Below the pieces are notes generated by a model, which made no database searches, was not told the DNA's origin, and saw nothing but the letters and a program-made list of their open reading frames with translations. 64,000 nucleotides of DNA, from positions 3,306,501 through 3,370,500 of the forward strand of contig NZ_PEFF01000001.1 of NCBI RefSeq assembly GCF_002754375.1, in the 5' to 3' direction. Source of the stretch: Variovorax sp. 54 (GTDB lineage: Bacteria; Pseudomonadota; Gammaproteobacteria; Burkholderiales; Burkholderiaceae_C). Shown here in pieces: positions 26,570 to 35,324 of this stretch (its first letter is position 1; every line of letters begins with the position of its first letter). A program made the position numbers and the translations under genes.

Positions 26570-26609
26570 GAATTTGAACGTCGTATAAGATTGGACGACG
26601 TTCAAATTC
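26570..26609. promoter_or_regulatory. TetR operator: perfect 15-bp inverted repeat
   Basis: The arms GAATTTGAACGTCGT (26570-26584) and ACGACGTTCAAATTC (26595-26609) are exact reverse complements separated by 10 bases. The repeat lies directly upstream of the TetR GTG start at 26624 and between it and the divergent monooxygenase gene, so it is the evident operator. Confidence 0.8.
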
Positions 26610-26623
26610 AAGGGCCACGAACC

Positions 26624-27268
26624 GTGATCGAACCAGAACCCCCCGGCCGCCGCGAGCGCCGCCGCACCCAGACGCTCGACCACGTCGCGTCCACCGCCAT
26701 GCGCCTGTTCGAAGCCCAGGGCTACGACGCGACCACCATGGAGCAGATCGCGCAGCAGTCCGACGTGGCCAAGGGCACGCTCTACAACCACTTCCCGACC
26801 AAGGAAGCGATCCTGGCGCACTGGGTGCATCTGGAACTCGTGGTCGATGCGCAGCGCCTGCATGCGTCGATCGACCCGAAGGCGGGTTTCACGGTGCAGC
26901 TCACCGGCCTGCTCGATGCGTCGGCCGACTGGTCCGAGCGCTACCGGGCCTACCTGCTCGACTACTTCCGCTTTCGCTTTCTCAACATCGAGAGCGAACT
27001 CGGCGGCGGTGACCGCGGCACGCCGCGCGACCTCTCGGGGTTGTTCGAGGTGCTCATCGCCGCCGCCCAGCAGGCCGGCACGCTGCGCACCGACGTGTCG
27101 GCCGCGCACCTCGCGAGCCTGCTGCACCACCTGTACTTCGGCGCGCTGATGCGCTGGCTCACGCTGCCCGGTCTCGTGCTGCGCGACGAGTTCGCGGTGG
27201 TCGTCGACCTTTTCGTCGGCGGCGCGCGCGCGGCCCCGAAACCCGTCGCAAGGAGGCGCTCCTCATGA
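26624..27268 (+). CDS. TetR-family repressor
   Basis: A 214-residue TetR regulator with the N-terminal helix-turn-helix (AMRLFEAQGYDATTMEQIAQ, then DVAKGTLYNHFPTKEAIL, about residues 25-65). I chose the GTG at 26624 with AAGGG about 9 bases before it. The alternative TTG at 26591 lies inside the perfect inverted repeat, which would put the operator in the coding sequence. It overlaps the glycosyltransferase gene by four bases (ATGA), so the two are coupled. It probably represses itself, the glycosyltransferase and perhaps the divergent monooxygenase. Confidence 0.86.
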   Translation: MIEPEPPGRRERRRTQTLDHVASTAMRLFEAQGYDATTMEQIAQQSDVAKGTLYNHFPTKEAILAHWVHLELVVDAQRLHASIDPKAGFTVQLTGLLDASADWSERYRAYLLDYFRFRFLNIESELGGGDRGTPRDLSGLFEVLIAAAQQAGTLRTDVSAAHLASLLHHLYFGALMRWLTLPGLVLRDEFAVVVDLFVGGARAAPKPVARRRSS

Positions 27269-28479
27269 AGATCGCCGTGCTCACCTACGGCACCGAGGGC
27301 GACGCGCGCCCGCTCGCCGCGCTGTGCCGCGCGCTGGACGACGCGGGCCATGCGTCGGTGCTGCTGGCGGACGCGACCACGCTCGGTGCAGCCGAACGGC
27401 TCGGCGTGCGTTCGCAGGCATTGGCCGGCGACATCCGGCAGGCGCTCGGTGGTGTCATCGCGCAGGGCGACAAGCCGGCCGCGGCCGCCAAGGCGCTCGC
27501 GGACATCGCCAATGCCAACGCCACGCCCTGGCTGCGCCAGACCGTCGAGACCGCGCAGGGCTGCGACGCCATCGTCTGCGCGGGACTCGCGGCCTTCGTG
27601 GGCCTGTCGGCGGCCGAGGCGCTGGGCGTGCCCGCCATCGGCGCGGGCATGTTCCCGCTCACGCCGACGGCCGCGTTCGCCTCGCCCTTCCTGCCGCCCG
27701 CCCGCGTGCCGCGCTTTTTGAATCGCGCGAGCCATCACCTCGTCAACGGGCTGCTCTGGCGCGCCTTCCGGCCGGCCGTGAATGCCGCGCGCGCCGAGGT
27801 CTGCGGCCTGCCGCCGCGCCGCCGCCTGTGGACCACGCACCCCGCGCTCTACGGCTATTCGCCGAGCCTGCTGCCGCGACCGGCCGACTGGCCCGCCAAC
27901 GCCGCCGTGTGCGGCCAGTGGCTCGCGCCCGCGCCCGACTGGCAGCCGCCGGCGGCGCTGCGCGACTTTCTCGCGGCCGGCGAGGCACCTGTCTACATCG
28001 GCTTCGGCAGCATGACGGGTTTCGACAAGGCGCGGCTGCTCGCAGCCCTCGTCGATGGCATGGCCGGCCGGCGCGCGGTGCTGCATCCCGGATGGAGCGG
28101 CCTCGATGGGGAGCAGCTGCCGCCGAATTTCCACGCCATCGGCGACACCCCGCACGACTGGCTGTTTCCGCAGATGGCGCTGGCGGTGCACCACGGCGGC
28201 TCGGGCACCAGCCACTCGGCCGCGCGCGCGGGCGTGCCCTCGGTGGTCGTGCCGTTCGCGGGCGACCAGGCGTTCTGGGCCCACCACCTCGCGCAGGCGG
28301 GTGTGGCACCGCCCGCGGTGGCGGGTGCCCGGTTCGGCGCTGACGACCTGGCGCGCGGCATCGCGTTCGCGCACGACCCGCAGGTGCGCGCGCGGGCCCG
28401 TGCGCTGGGCGAACGCATGCGCGCGGAAGACGGCCTGGGCATGGCCGTGCGCGCCATCGAGCAGATCCTGAGGCGTTAG
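27265..28479 (+). CDS. GT1-family glycosyltransferase (UGT/MGT type)
   Basis: A 404-residue GT-B glycosyltransferase of the family that includes macrolide, flavonoid and sterol glucosyltransferases. The N-terminal acceptor domain starts KIAVLTYGTEGDARPLAALC. The C-terminal nucleotide-sugar domain has YIGFGSMTGFD and the donor signature AVHHGGSGTSHSAARAGVPS followed by VVPFAGDQAFWA. It transfers a sugar from UDP- or TDP-sugar to a small molecule. Control by the adjacent TetR gene suggests it detoxifies a hydrophobic compound that is also the repressor's ligand. It converges on the sigma-54 activator gene, and their stops overlap by four bases. Confidence 0.87.
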   Translation: MKIAVLTYGTEGDARPLAALCRALDDAGHASVLLADATTLGAAERLGVRSQALAGDIRQALGGVIAQGDKPAAAAKALADIANANATPWLRQTVETAQGCDAIVCAGLAAFVGLSAAEALGVPAIGAGMFPLTPTAAFASPFLPPARVPRFLNRASHHLVNGLLWRAFRPAVNAARAEVCGLPPRRRLWTTHPALYGYSPSLLPRPADWPANAAVCGQWLAPAPDWQPPAALRDFLAAGEAPVYIGFGSMTGFDKARLLAALVDGMAGRRAVLHPGWSGLDGEQLPPNFHAIGDTPHDWLFPQMALAVHHGGSGTSHSAARAGVPSVVVPFAGDQAFWAHHLAQAGVAPPAVAGARFGADDLARGIAFAHDPQVRARARALGERMRAEDGLGMAVRAIEQILRR

Positions 28480-30431
28480 CCGCGCTGCGGCGCCACGATG
28501 CCGAAGCGCTTCATGTGGCGGTACGCGGTGGCGCGGCTGATGCCGAGCGCCTGCGCGGCCCGCGCCACATGCCAACGGTGGCGCTGCAGCGCGTCGAGCA
28601 GGCGCGTGGCCTCGGCGGCGCTGTCGTCGTCGTTGTCGATCGCAGGGGGCGTGGCGTCGCGGTGGTCGAGCGATGGCCGATACGGCGCCAGGCGCAGCTC
28701 CTCGGGCGTGATGCTCGCGCCTGTGCAGAGCGCGAGCGCCAGCCGCAGCACATTGCGCAACTCGCGCAGATTGCCCGGCCAGTCATGCGCCATCAGCCGC
28801 AGCATCGCGGTCTCCGACAGCCGCGCGGTCGAGCCCATCGCCGCCGCTTCTTCGTGGAACATCGCTTCGATCAGATACCGCCGGTCGCGTCGCGCGCGCA
28901 GCGGCGGCAGCTTCAGCACCGCGCCGCACAGGCGGTAGTACAGGTCCTCGCGAAAGCGCCCGGCCGCGACCAGCGCCGACAGGTCGCGGTGCGTGGCCGC
29001 CACCACCGCAAGGTCCACGCGCTGCGGCGACTCGGCGCCCAGCGGCAGCACCTCGCCTTCGGACAGCACGCGCAGCAGCCGCGTCTGCAGCGCCATCGGC
29101 ATGTCGCCGATCTCGTCGAGAAACAGCGTGCCGCGGTCGGCCTGCGCGATCAGTCCCTTCATGCCCTTGGCGCGGCCGCCGGTGAAACTGCCCGGCGTGT
29201 AGCCGAAGAGCTCGCTCTCGATCAGCGAATCGGGAATGGCCGCGCAGTTCACCGCCACAAAGGGCAGCGCCGCGCGCCGGCTCGCGCCATGCAGCGCGCG
29301 CGCAAGCACCTCCTTGCCGCTGCCGGTCTCACCCTCGACCAGCACATGGATGCCGCGGTCCACCAGCCGGCGCGCCTGCGCGATCAGCTGCTGCATCGCA
29401 GGATCGTCCTCGCCCGCGATGCGTTCGAGCGGCGGCAGGCGGTCCGAAGGTTGGGGCGCCGGTGATGCGGGCGCCGTGGCCGGCGAGCGCCGCAGGCGCG
29501 GCGCGATCAGCGAGGCGTGGTACTCGCCGCCACCGGGCAGCAGCACCGTGTGCGCGAAGGGCAGGGCGGATGCGCCGCCGTTGCCCAGGCGCCAGATCGC
29601 ATCCATCGGCATATGCAGCAGCTCCGACACCGCGCCGCCCCGCAGGGGTTGCTGCAGCCCCGAGAAGACCTCGCGCGCGCCACCGTTGGCGCCCACCACC
29701 GTACCGCCATCGTCGAAGGCCAGCATCACCTCGCCCGCCACGTCGACCAGTCCGAAGGCGCTGCCCAGCCGCAAGATCCAGTGGCCGCGAAAGTGCCGCA
29801 GAAAGTCGGCGTCCTCGATCATCCGCGCGTACATCGACACCAGGTGCCGCACCAGGTGCTGGCTCTCGCGCGCCTCGGGCGAGCGCAGCGCCGACACGTC
29901 GAGGATGGCCGTGAGCTTGCCGCTGTGGTCGAACAGCGGCGCCGTCGTGCAGGTGAGCGCGATGTGCGTGGCGTCGAAGTGCTCGGTCTGGTGGCAGGTC
30001 ATCGGCTGGCGCTCGATCAGGCAGGTGCCCACGCCGCAGGTGCCGGCGTGCGCCTCGTTCCAGTCGGCGCCCAGGTACAGGCCGGCGCGGCGCAGCTGGT
30101 CGTCCCAGGCCGGGTTGCCGATGTAGTCGACCGTGATGCCCTCGGCATCGGTCAGCAGCACCATGTAGCCCAGCTCGGCCACGCGGCGGTAGATGTCTTC
30201 CATGCCCGCACGCGCCGCGCGCAGAAAGTGCTCGAGCTGCTGCTGGTGCACGCGCACCTCCTGCGCCGGCAGGATGCGCGCCGGCGTCGGCCGCGACGGA
30301 TCAAGCCCGTGGTCGCGCACGCAGCGTGCCCACGACTTGTGCACCAGGCTCGCCGCCGGATCGGCCAGCAGCGCCGTGCCGGTGGCGATCGAATAGACGT
30401 TGTCGATGTGGCGCGATTGCAGGGACGTCAT
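28476..30431 (-). CDS. Sigma-54-dependent activator, AcoR-like
   Basis: A 651-residue enhancer-binding protein. It has an N-terminal GAF-like sensor (about residues 60-210), a linker with PAS-like sequence, an AAA+ ATPase (about residues 320-545, Walker A GETGSGKEVLA, Walker B GTLFLDEIGDMP) and a C-terminal Fis-type helix-turn-helix (VARAAQALGISRATAYRHMK). The sigma-54 contact loop reads GSFTGG instead of GAFTGA. The overall layout matches the AcoR/DhaR acetoin/glycerol group. It lies downstream of the liv genes but has its own 156-bp upstream region, and no -24/-12 promoter was seen to identify a target. Confidence 0.88.
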   Translation of the reverse strand: MTSLQSRHIDNVYSIATGTALLADPAASLVHKSWARCVRDHGLDPSRPTPARILPAQEVRVHQQQLEHFLRAARAGMEDIYRRVAELGYMVLLTDAEGITVDYIGNPAWDDQLRRAGLYLGADWNEAHAGTCGVGTCLIERQPMTCHQTEHFDATHIALTCTTAPLFDHSGKLTAILDVSALRSPEARESQHLVRHLVSMYARMIEDADFLRHFRGHWILRLGSAFGLVDVAGEVMLAFDDGGTVVGANGGAREVFSGLQQPLRGGAVSELLHMPMDAIWRLGNGGASALPFAHTVLLPGGGEYHASLIAPRLRRSPATAPASPAPQPSDRLPPLERIAGEDDPAMQQLIAQARRLVDRGIHVLVEGETGSGKEVLARALHGASRRAALPFVAVNCAAIPDSLIESELFGYTPGSFTGGRAKGMKGLIAQADRGTLFLDEIGDMPMALQTRLLRVLSEGEVLPLGAESPQRVDLAVVAATHRDLSALVAAGRFREDLYYRLCGAVLKLPPLRARRDRRYLIEAMFHEEAAAMGSTARLSETAMLRLMAHDWPGNLRELRNVLRLALALCTGASITPEELRLAPYRPSLDHRDATPPAIDNDDDSAAEATRLLDALQRHRWHVARAAQALGISRATAYRHMKRFGIVAPQRG

Positions 30432-30494
30432 GCGCAGCCTCGTGCGTGGGTGGGCGCGGCACGGGGAGAGGCTGCGCAGCCGGACATGATTCGG

Positions 30495-30510
30495 CTGTCG
30501 CACTGTCGCA
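30495..30510 (+). repeat. Tandem octamer before the sigma-54 activator gene
   Basis: Two exact, adjacent copies of CTGTCGCA (30495-30502 and 30503-30510) about 65 bases upstream of the activator start. They could be a binding site of the activator itself, or chance. They lie outside any coding region. Confidence 0.45.
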
Positions 30511-30587
30511 GGAGAGAGGTGAAACCCGGTGGAACGGACGTGTTACTCCTGCACACAGCGAGAGCGGACGCGCGGCCCGCGCGTCGC

Positions 30588-31289
30588 TCACACGCCCAGC
30601 AGTTCCTCCAGCACCTTCGGCTCCGCCAGCAGTTCGGCCGACGCCCCATGCCGCACGATCTGCCCCTTCTCCATCACCACCGCCAGGTCCGTGTGCGCGA
30701 GCACCTTGCGGTAGTCGCGGTCGACGATCAGCGTGGCGATACCCGTCGCGCGGATCTCGCTGATCACGCGCCAGATCTCGGCCACGATCAGCGGCGCGAG
30801 GCCTTCGGTGGCTTCGTCGAGGATCAAGAGGCGCGGATTGGTCATGAGCGCGCGGCCGATGGACAGCATCTGCTGCTCGCCGCCCGACAGCTGCTGGCCG
30901 CCGTGCGAGAGCCGCTCCGACAGGCGCGGGAAGGTGGCCATCACGCGGTCGAAAGTCCAGGCGCGCTGGCCGTCGGCGCCGGCGCGTTCGCTCATCACGA
31001 GGTTCTCGCGCACCGACAGGTTCGGAAAGATGCCGCGGCCCTCGGGCACGTAGCCGATGCCCAGGCGCGCCATCTTCTCGGGCGGCAGGCCGGTGACGGT
31101 GCGGCCGTCGACCTGCACCTCGCCTGAAGCCGGACGCACGTAGCCCATGACCGTGCGGATGAGCGTGGTCTTGCCCATGCCGTTGCGCCCGAGCAGGCCG
31201 ACCGAGGTCGCCGCGGGAATGCCGGCGTGCACGCCGCGCAGGATGTGGCTGTTGCCGTAGTAGGTGTTGAGGTCGCGAACGATCAGCAT
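30588..31289 (-). CDS. livF: ABC transporter ATP-binding protein, LivF type
   Basis: A 233-residue ABC ATPase of the branched-chain amino-acid (HAAT) family. Walker A is LLGRNGMGKTTL, the signature is QLSGGEQQML and Walker B is LLILDEATEGLAP (the EATEG form marks LivF). A YYGNSHILRGV start is typical. It is the last gene of the livHMGF set and follows livG by 2 bases. In this locus the importer very probably takes up benzoate or another aromatic acid and feeds the adjacent box pathway. Confidence 0.93.
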   Translation of the reverse strand: MLIVRDLNTYYGNSHILRGVHAGIPAATSVGLLGRNGMGKTTLIRTVMGYVRPASGEVQVDGRTVTGLPPEKMARLGIGYVPEGRGIFPNLSVRENLVMSERAGADGQRAWTFDRVMATFPRLSERLSHGGQQLSGGEQQMLSIGRALMTNPRLLILDEATEGLAPLIVAEIWRVISEIRATGIATLIVDRDYRKVLAHTDLAVVMEKGQIVRHGASAELLAEPKVLEELLGV

Positions 31290-31291
31290 TT

Positions 31292-32047
31292 TCAGTGTTG
31301 CTCCTCGCCGAGGTAGGCCGTGCGCACTTCGGGGTTCTCGCGGATCGACTTCGGGTCGCCCGTGGCGATGACGGTGCCGTTCACCATCACCGTGATGCGG
31401 TCGGCGATGCGGAACACGGCGTCCATGTCGTGCTCCACCAGCAGGATGGCGTGCGTGGCCTTCAGCCGCGCAAGCAAAGTGAGCATGCGGTCGGTTTCTT
31501 CGGCGCCCATGCCGGCGAGCGGCTCGTCGAGCAGCAGCACGCGCGGGTGGGTGGCCAGGCACATCGCCACTTCGAGCTGGCGTTGCGCGCCGTGGCTCAG
31601 CGTGCCGGCGATGCGTCGGGCTTCGGCCGTGAGGCCGGCGGCGTCGAGCGCGGCGTCGGCCGACGCGTTGCTGGTGGCGCAGCGCTGCGACGACTGCCAG
31701 ATCGCCCACGGTTTGGCCGTGGCGGCCTGCGCGGCGAGGCGGCAGTTCTCGTGCACGCTGAACTCCGGGAAGATGGTGGTGCGCTGGTAGCTGCGGCCCA
31801 CGCCGTCGCGGGCGCGGCGCGACTGCGCACGCGCGGTGATGTCCACGCCGTCGAGCGCGATGCGGCCTTCGGAGGCCTCGATCTCGCCCGAGAGCATGTT
31901 GATGAGCGTCGACTTGCCGGCGCCGTTGGTGCCGATCACCGCATGCACTTCGCCGATGTGCAGGTCGAGCGTGACGGCGTTGACGGCGGTGAGGCCGCCG
32001 AAGCGGCGGGTGAGGCCGGCGACGGAAAGAAGGGCCGAGGTGTTCAT
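31292..32047 (-). CDS. livG: ABC transporter ATP-binding protein, LivG type
   Basis: A 251-residue ABC ATPase with Walker A IGTNGAGKSTLIN, the LivG-type GVGRSYQRTTIFPEFSVHEN segment (Q-loop region), signature TLSHGAQRQLEVAM and Walker B LLLDEPLAGMGAEET. It pairs with LivF to energise LivHM. A 145-bp gap with a palindromic repeat separates it from livM, in contrast to the tight spacing of the other liv genes. Confidence 0.93.
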   Translation of the reverse strand: MNTSALLSVAGLTRRFGGLTAVNAVTLDLHIGEVHAVIGTNGAGKSTLINMLSGEIEASEGRIALDGVDITARAQSRRARDGVGRSYQRTTIFPEFSVHENCRLAAQAATAKPWAIWQSSQRCATSNASADAALDAAGLTAEARRIAGTLSHGAQRQLEVAMCLATHPRVLLLDEPLAGMGAEETDRMLTLLARLKATHAILLVEHDMDAVFRIADRITVMVNGTVIATGDPKSIRENPEVRTAYLGEEQH

Positions 32048-32054
32048 TGTCTTG

Positions 32055-32170
32055 CTCCCTCTCCCCTCGGGGAGAGGGTTGGGGTGAGGGCATGGGGCGG
32101 TAAAAATCGCGGGTCGGTGGACAGGCCGACAGCCCTCACCCTAATCCTCTCCCGCAAGCGGGAGAGGGGA
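32055..32170. repeat. REP-like palindromic pair, copy 1 (livM-livG gap)
   Basis: Two palindromic units in inverted orientation: 32055-32090 (CTCCCTCTCCCC... GGGGAGAGGG...GGGTGAGGG) and 32133-32170 (CCCTCACCC...CTCTCCC GCAA GGGAGAGG). Each folds into its own hairpin and the two can pair through GTGAGGG and CCCTCAC. The arrangement matches copies at 36151 and 44310. Confidence 0.9.
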
Positions 32171-32192
32171 CGAATACCGAACGCGGGAGCGG

Positions 32193-33176
32193 TCATGGGG
32201 CCTCCTTCGGCGACAGCCGTTTCACCAAACCGATCAGCCCCTTCGGCAGCAACGCCACGAACACGATGATCGCAATGCCCAGCGTGAGTTGCCAGTGATC
32301 CGCCAGCGGCCCCATCACCGCATGCGTCGAGAAGACTTCCTTCAGCAGCGTGAAGGCCACGGCGCCGATCACCGCGCCGCGCAGGTGGCCGAGGCCGCCC
32401 AGGATCACCATCAGCAGCACCTCGCCGGAGTTGTGCCAGGCCATCAGTTCGGGGTTGACCACGCCGTCGCGCGAGGCCAGCAGGAAGCCTGCGAGCCCGG
32501 CCAGCGCGCCCGCGAGCACGAAGGCCGCGAGCTTGTAGCCGTACACCGGAAAGCCGGCGGCACGCATGCGCTGCTCGTTCACGCGGATGCCCGCGAGCGC
32601 CGCGCCGAAGCGCGAGCGGCGCACCAGCGCGAGCAGGCCGTAGGTGAACACCAGCGCGGCCAGCACCACATAGAACAGCACGCTGCGGTTCTCCATGTCG
32701 AGCGCGCCGAGGGCCGGGCGCACGTACAGGTAGATGCCGTCGCTGCCGCCGCCGACCTTGGTGTCGTGGAACACGAAGAAGGCCATCTGCGCGAAGGCCA
32801 GCGTGACCATGATGAAGTACACGCCGCGCGTGCGCAGGCTCAGCGCGCCGACGAACAGCGCATAGAGCGCCGCCGCGCCCATCGACAGCACCAGCAGCAC
32901 CGCGAAGTTGCCGCCCTCGCTGCCCGAGGCCAGCACGGTGACGTACGCACCGATGCCGTAGAAGGCCGCATGGCCCAGGCTCACGAGCCCGGTCATGCCC
33001 ACCAGCAGCTCCAGGCTGAGTGCGAAGATCGACAAAATCATCACCTTGACGATGAAGTCCGACGCGTAGTTGCCCAGCAGCGGACCGGCCACGGCGAGGG
33101 CGATGGCGCACAGCACGGGCACGACGAAGGCGCCGCGCCGCGGCGACGAAGACACAGACGCAACCACGGGGCTCAT
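32193..33176 (-). CDS. livM: ABC transporter permease, LivM type
   Basis: A 327-residue inner-membrane permease with about 8-10 hydrophobic segments. It has the LivM family hallmarks LVGMTGLVSLGHAAFYGIGAY (early) and a cytoplasmic-loop RFGAALAGIRVNEQRMRAAG, the coupling helix to the ATPase. The start at 33176 overlaps the livH stop by four bases (ATGA). It forms the translocation channel with LivH. Confidence 0.93.
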   Translation of the reverse strand: MSPVVASVSSSPRRGAFVVPVLCAIALAVAGPLLGNYASDFIVKVMILSIFALSLELLVGMTGLVSLGHAAFYGIGAYVTVLASGSEGGNFAVLLVLSMGAAALYALFVGALSLRTRGVYFIMVTLAFAQMAFFVFHDTKVGGGSDGIYLYVRPALGALDMENRSVLFYVVLAALVFTYGLLALVRRSRFGAALAGIRVNEQRMRAAGFPVYGYKLAAFVLAGALAGLAGFLLASRDGVVNPELMAWHNSGEVLLMVILGGLGHLRGAVIGAVAFTLLKEVFSTHAVMGPLADHWQLTLGIAIIVFVALLPKGLIGLVKRLSPKEAP

Positions 33177-34045
33177 GGCCGCCTCCCCATCAAGCCTTCG
33201 GGCTTCCAGATCAGCACGATGGCCATCAGCAGGTAGATGCCGATGCCGCTGAGGTCGGCGAAGAACACCTTGCCGAAGGTGTCGACAAAGCCCACCAGCA
33301 GCGAGGCCACGAGCGCCCCGGTGATCGAGCCGATGCCGCCGATCACCACGAGCACGAAGCAGATGATGAGCACGCTCGCGCCCATGTTCGGGTACACCGA
33401 GGACATCGGCGCGGCGATCATGCCGGCGAGCGCCGCGAGCGCCACGCCGGCCGCGAACACGATGCGGTACAGCCGCTTCACATCGATGCCCAGGCCGCGC
33501 ACCATGTCGCGGTTGCTGGCGCCGGCGCGGATCATCATGCCCAGGCGCGTGCGGTTCACCACGTAGTACAGGCCCACGGCCAGCACGATGCAGGCGGCCG
33601 AGGCGAACAGGCGATACCAGGGGTAGCTCATGACGTTGCCCAGTGCGAAGCTGCCGTCGAGCCACGCGGGCACCTTCACGCCGTGCACGTCGTTGCCCAC
33701 GAAGATGGAGCGCAGCTCCTCGAACACCAGGATGAGACCGTAGGTCATGAGCACCTGCTGCAGGTGGTCGCGCTGGTAGAGGTAGCTGAAGAAGGCCCAC
33801 TCCAGCACGTAGCCGAAGATCGCGGCCAGCACCACGCCGGCCACCAGCATCAGCAGAAACTGGTCGCCGAACAGCGGCGCCAGCGAGAACGCCAGGTAGG
33901 CGCCGATCATGTAGAAGCTCCCGTGCGCGAGGTTGATGACGCCCATGATCCCGAAGATCAGCGTCAGCCCCGAGGCCACGAGAAAGAGCAGCAGGCCGTA
34001 CTGAACGGAGTTCAGGCACTGCACGAGAAAGGTTCCGAAATCCAC
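33173..34045 (-). CDS. livH: ABC transporter permease, LivH type
   Basis: A 290-residue permease with the LivH family pattern: QYGLLLFLVASGLTLIFGIM, GVINLAHGSFYMIGAYLAF and a coupling helix in RTRLGMMIRAGASNRDMVRG. About eight membrane segments are visible. It overlaps livM by four bases and follows the substrate-binding gene after a 103-bp gap that contains a hairpin. Confidence 0.93.
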   Translation of the reverse strand: MDFGTFLVQCLNSVQYGLLLFLVASGLTLIFGIMGVINLAHGSFYMIGAYLAFSLAPLFGDQFLLMLVAGVVLAAIFGYVLEWAFFSYLYQRDHLQQVLMTYGLILVFEELRSIFVGNDVHGVKVPAWLDGSFALGNVMSYPWYRLFASAACIVLAVGLYYVVNRTRLGMMIRAGASNRDMVRGLGIDVKRLYRIVFAAGVALAALAGMIAAPMSSVYPNMGASVLIICFVLVVIGGIGSITGALVASLLVGFVDTFGKVFFADLSGIGIYLLMAIVLIWKPEGLMGRRP

Positions 34046-34088
34046 CGTGAGATCCCAGTTGGTTGTGGTTGCCGCAAGGCGGCTCGCA

Positions 34089-34108
34089 GCCCTGAACTCG
34101 GTCAGGGC
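34089..34108 (-). promoter_or_regulatory. Intercistronic hairpin after the substrate-binding gene
   Basis: A GCCCTGA/TCAGGGC inverted repeat with a 6-base loop in the gap between the binding-protein gene (stop at 34149) and livH. Binding proteins are usually made in large excess over their permeases, often through such a hairpin that partly stops transcription or protects the upstream mRNA. Confidence 0.5.
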
Positions 34109-34148
34109 CGCGAGGGAACGAGAGAGAACCGAAGGCCCGTGGCCTTAC

Positions 34149-35324
34149 TTACATCCGGCAGCCGCGAGCGGGGTCAGACAGGCCCTTGATGGCCGTGCTC
34201 ACCAGCTTGTTTTCCTTGCCCTCGACCTTGCGCAGGTAGATGTCCTGCACCGGGTTGTGCGACTTGCTCACCGTGAAGGTGCCGCGCGGGCTGTCGATCT
34301 TCGCCTTCTCGATCGCGCCCGTGAACTCGGCCTTCTTCGAGATGTCGCCCTTGGTGGCGTTCAAGCCCACGCCCAGCATCTGCGCGGCGTCGTAGCCCTG
34401 CACCGCGTACACGTCGGGCTGCAGCTTGAACGACTTGGCATAGGCCACGCGGAAGGCGTTGTCGCGCGGGGTGTTCAGGCCGTCGGCGTAGTGCAGCGTG
34501 GTGAGCATGCCTTGCGCCGATTCGCCCTGCGCGTCGAGCGTGCCGTCGGTCAGGAAGCCGGGGCCGTACAGCGGGATGGTCTTGTTCAGGCCGGCGGCCT
34601 GGTAGTCCTTGACGAACTTCACCGCACCGCCGCCCGCGAAGAAGGCGTACACCGCATCGGGCTTGGCCGCGGCGATCTCGGTCAGCAGCGCCTGGAACTC
34701 CACGTTGGGGAAGGGCAGGGTGAGCTGCTTGTCGACCTTGCCGCCGTTCTTCTCGAAGCCTTCCTTGAAGCCGTTGACCGACTCTTCGCCGGCCGCGTAC
34801 TTCCAGGTGATGGTCATCACCTTCTTCTTGCCCTGCTGCTTGGCCGCCACTTCGCCCATGGCGAAAGCCGGCTGCCAGTTGCTGAACGAGCTGCGGAAGA
34901 TGTTGGGCGCGCACATGGGGCCCGTCACCGCGTCGGCGCCGGCGTTCGGCACGATGAGCACGGTGCCGCTTTCCTTGGCGGCCTTGGCCATGGCCATCGC
35001 CACGCCCGAGTGCACGGTGCCGACGATCACGTCGACGTTGTCGCGCTTGATGAGCTTGTTGACGTTGTCGGTGGCCTTGGCGGGGTCGGACTCGTCGTCG
35101 ACCTTGAAGTATTCGATCTCGCGGCCCGCGAGCTTGCCGCCCTGCTGTTCCACGTAGAGCTTGAAGCCGTTTTCAATGGCCACGCCCAGGGCGGTGTAGG
35201 TGCCGCTGTAGGGCAGCATCAGGCCGACCTTGAGCTTGCCCGTGCCCTGTGCGCCGGCGGCGGTGGCCAGTGCGGCGAAGGCGATGGCCGTGAGCGCCAG
35301 GCGCGCGGTGCGAAGGTTCGTCAT
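34149..35324 (-). CDS. ABC transporter substrate-binding protein for an aromatic acid (LivK-like)
   Basis: A 391-residue periplasmic binding protein with a signal peptide (ALTAIAFAALATAAGAQG). The mature part begins KLKVGLMLPYSGTYTALGVA and shows the type 1 periplasmic fold. It is followed by livHMGF, giving a complete importer, and preceded by an alpha/beta-hydrolase gene whose stop overlaps its start by four bases. Location between the benzoate-CoA ligase gene and the liv genes points to benzoate or a benzoate ester product as ligand, inferred from context. Confidence 0.88.
   Translation of the reverse strand: MTNLRTARLALTAIAFAALATAAGAQGTGKLKVGLMLPYSGTYTALGVAIENGFKLYVEQQGGKLAGREIEYFKVDDESDPAKATDNVNKLIKRDNVDVIVGTVHSGVAMAMAKAAKESGTVLIVPNAGADAVTGPMCAPNIFRSSFSNWQPAFAMGEVAAKQQGKKKVMTITWKYAAGEESVNGFKEGFEKNGGKVDKQLTLPFPNVEFQALLTEIAAAKPDAVYAFFAGGGAVKFVKDYQAAGLNKTIPLYGPGFLTDGTLDAQGESAQGMLTTLHYADGLNTPRDNAFRVAYAKSFKLQPDVYAVQGYDAAQMLGVGLNATKGDISKKAEFTGAIEKAKIDSPRGTFTVSKSHNPVQDIYLRKVEGKENKLVSTAIKGLSDPARGCRM

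Noticed and set aside
26591..26623. TTG start that would lengthen the TetR protein by 11 residues
   Set aside because: It lies inside the perfect inverted repeat, and no ribosome-binding site precedes it. GTG 26624 has AAGGG at suitable distance.
32055..32170. CRISPR or other spaced-repeat array
   Set aside because: The copies are inverted hairpin pairs with no regular short spacers and occur only three times, kilobases apart. They are REP-like, not CRISPR.
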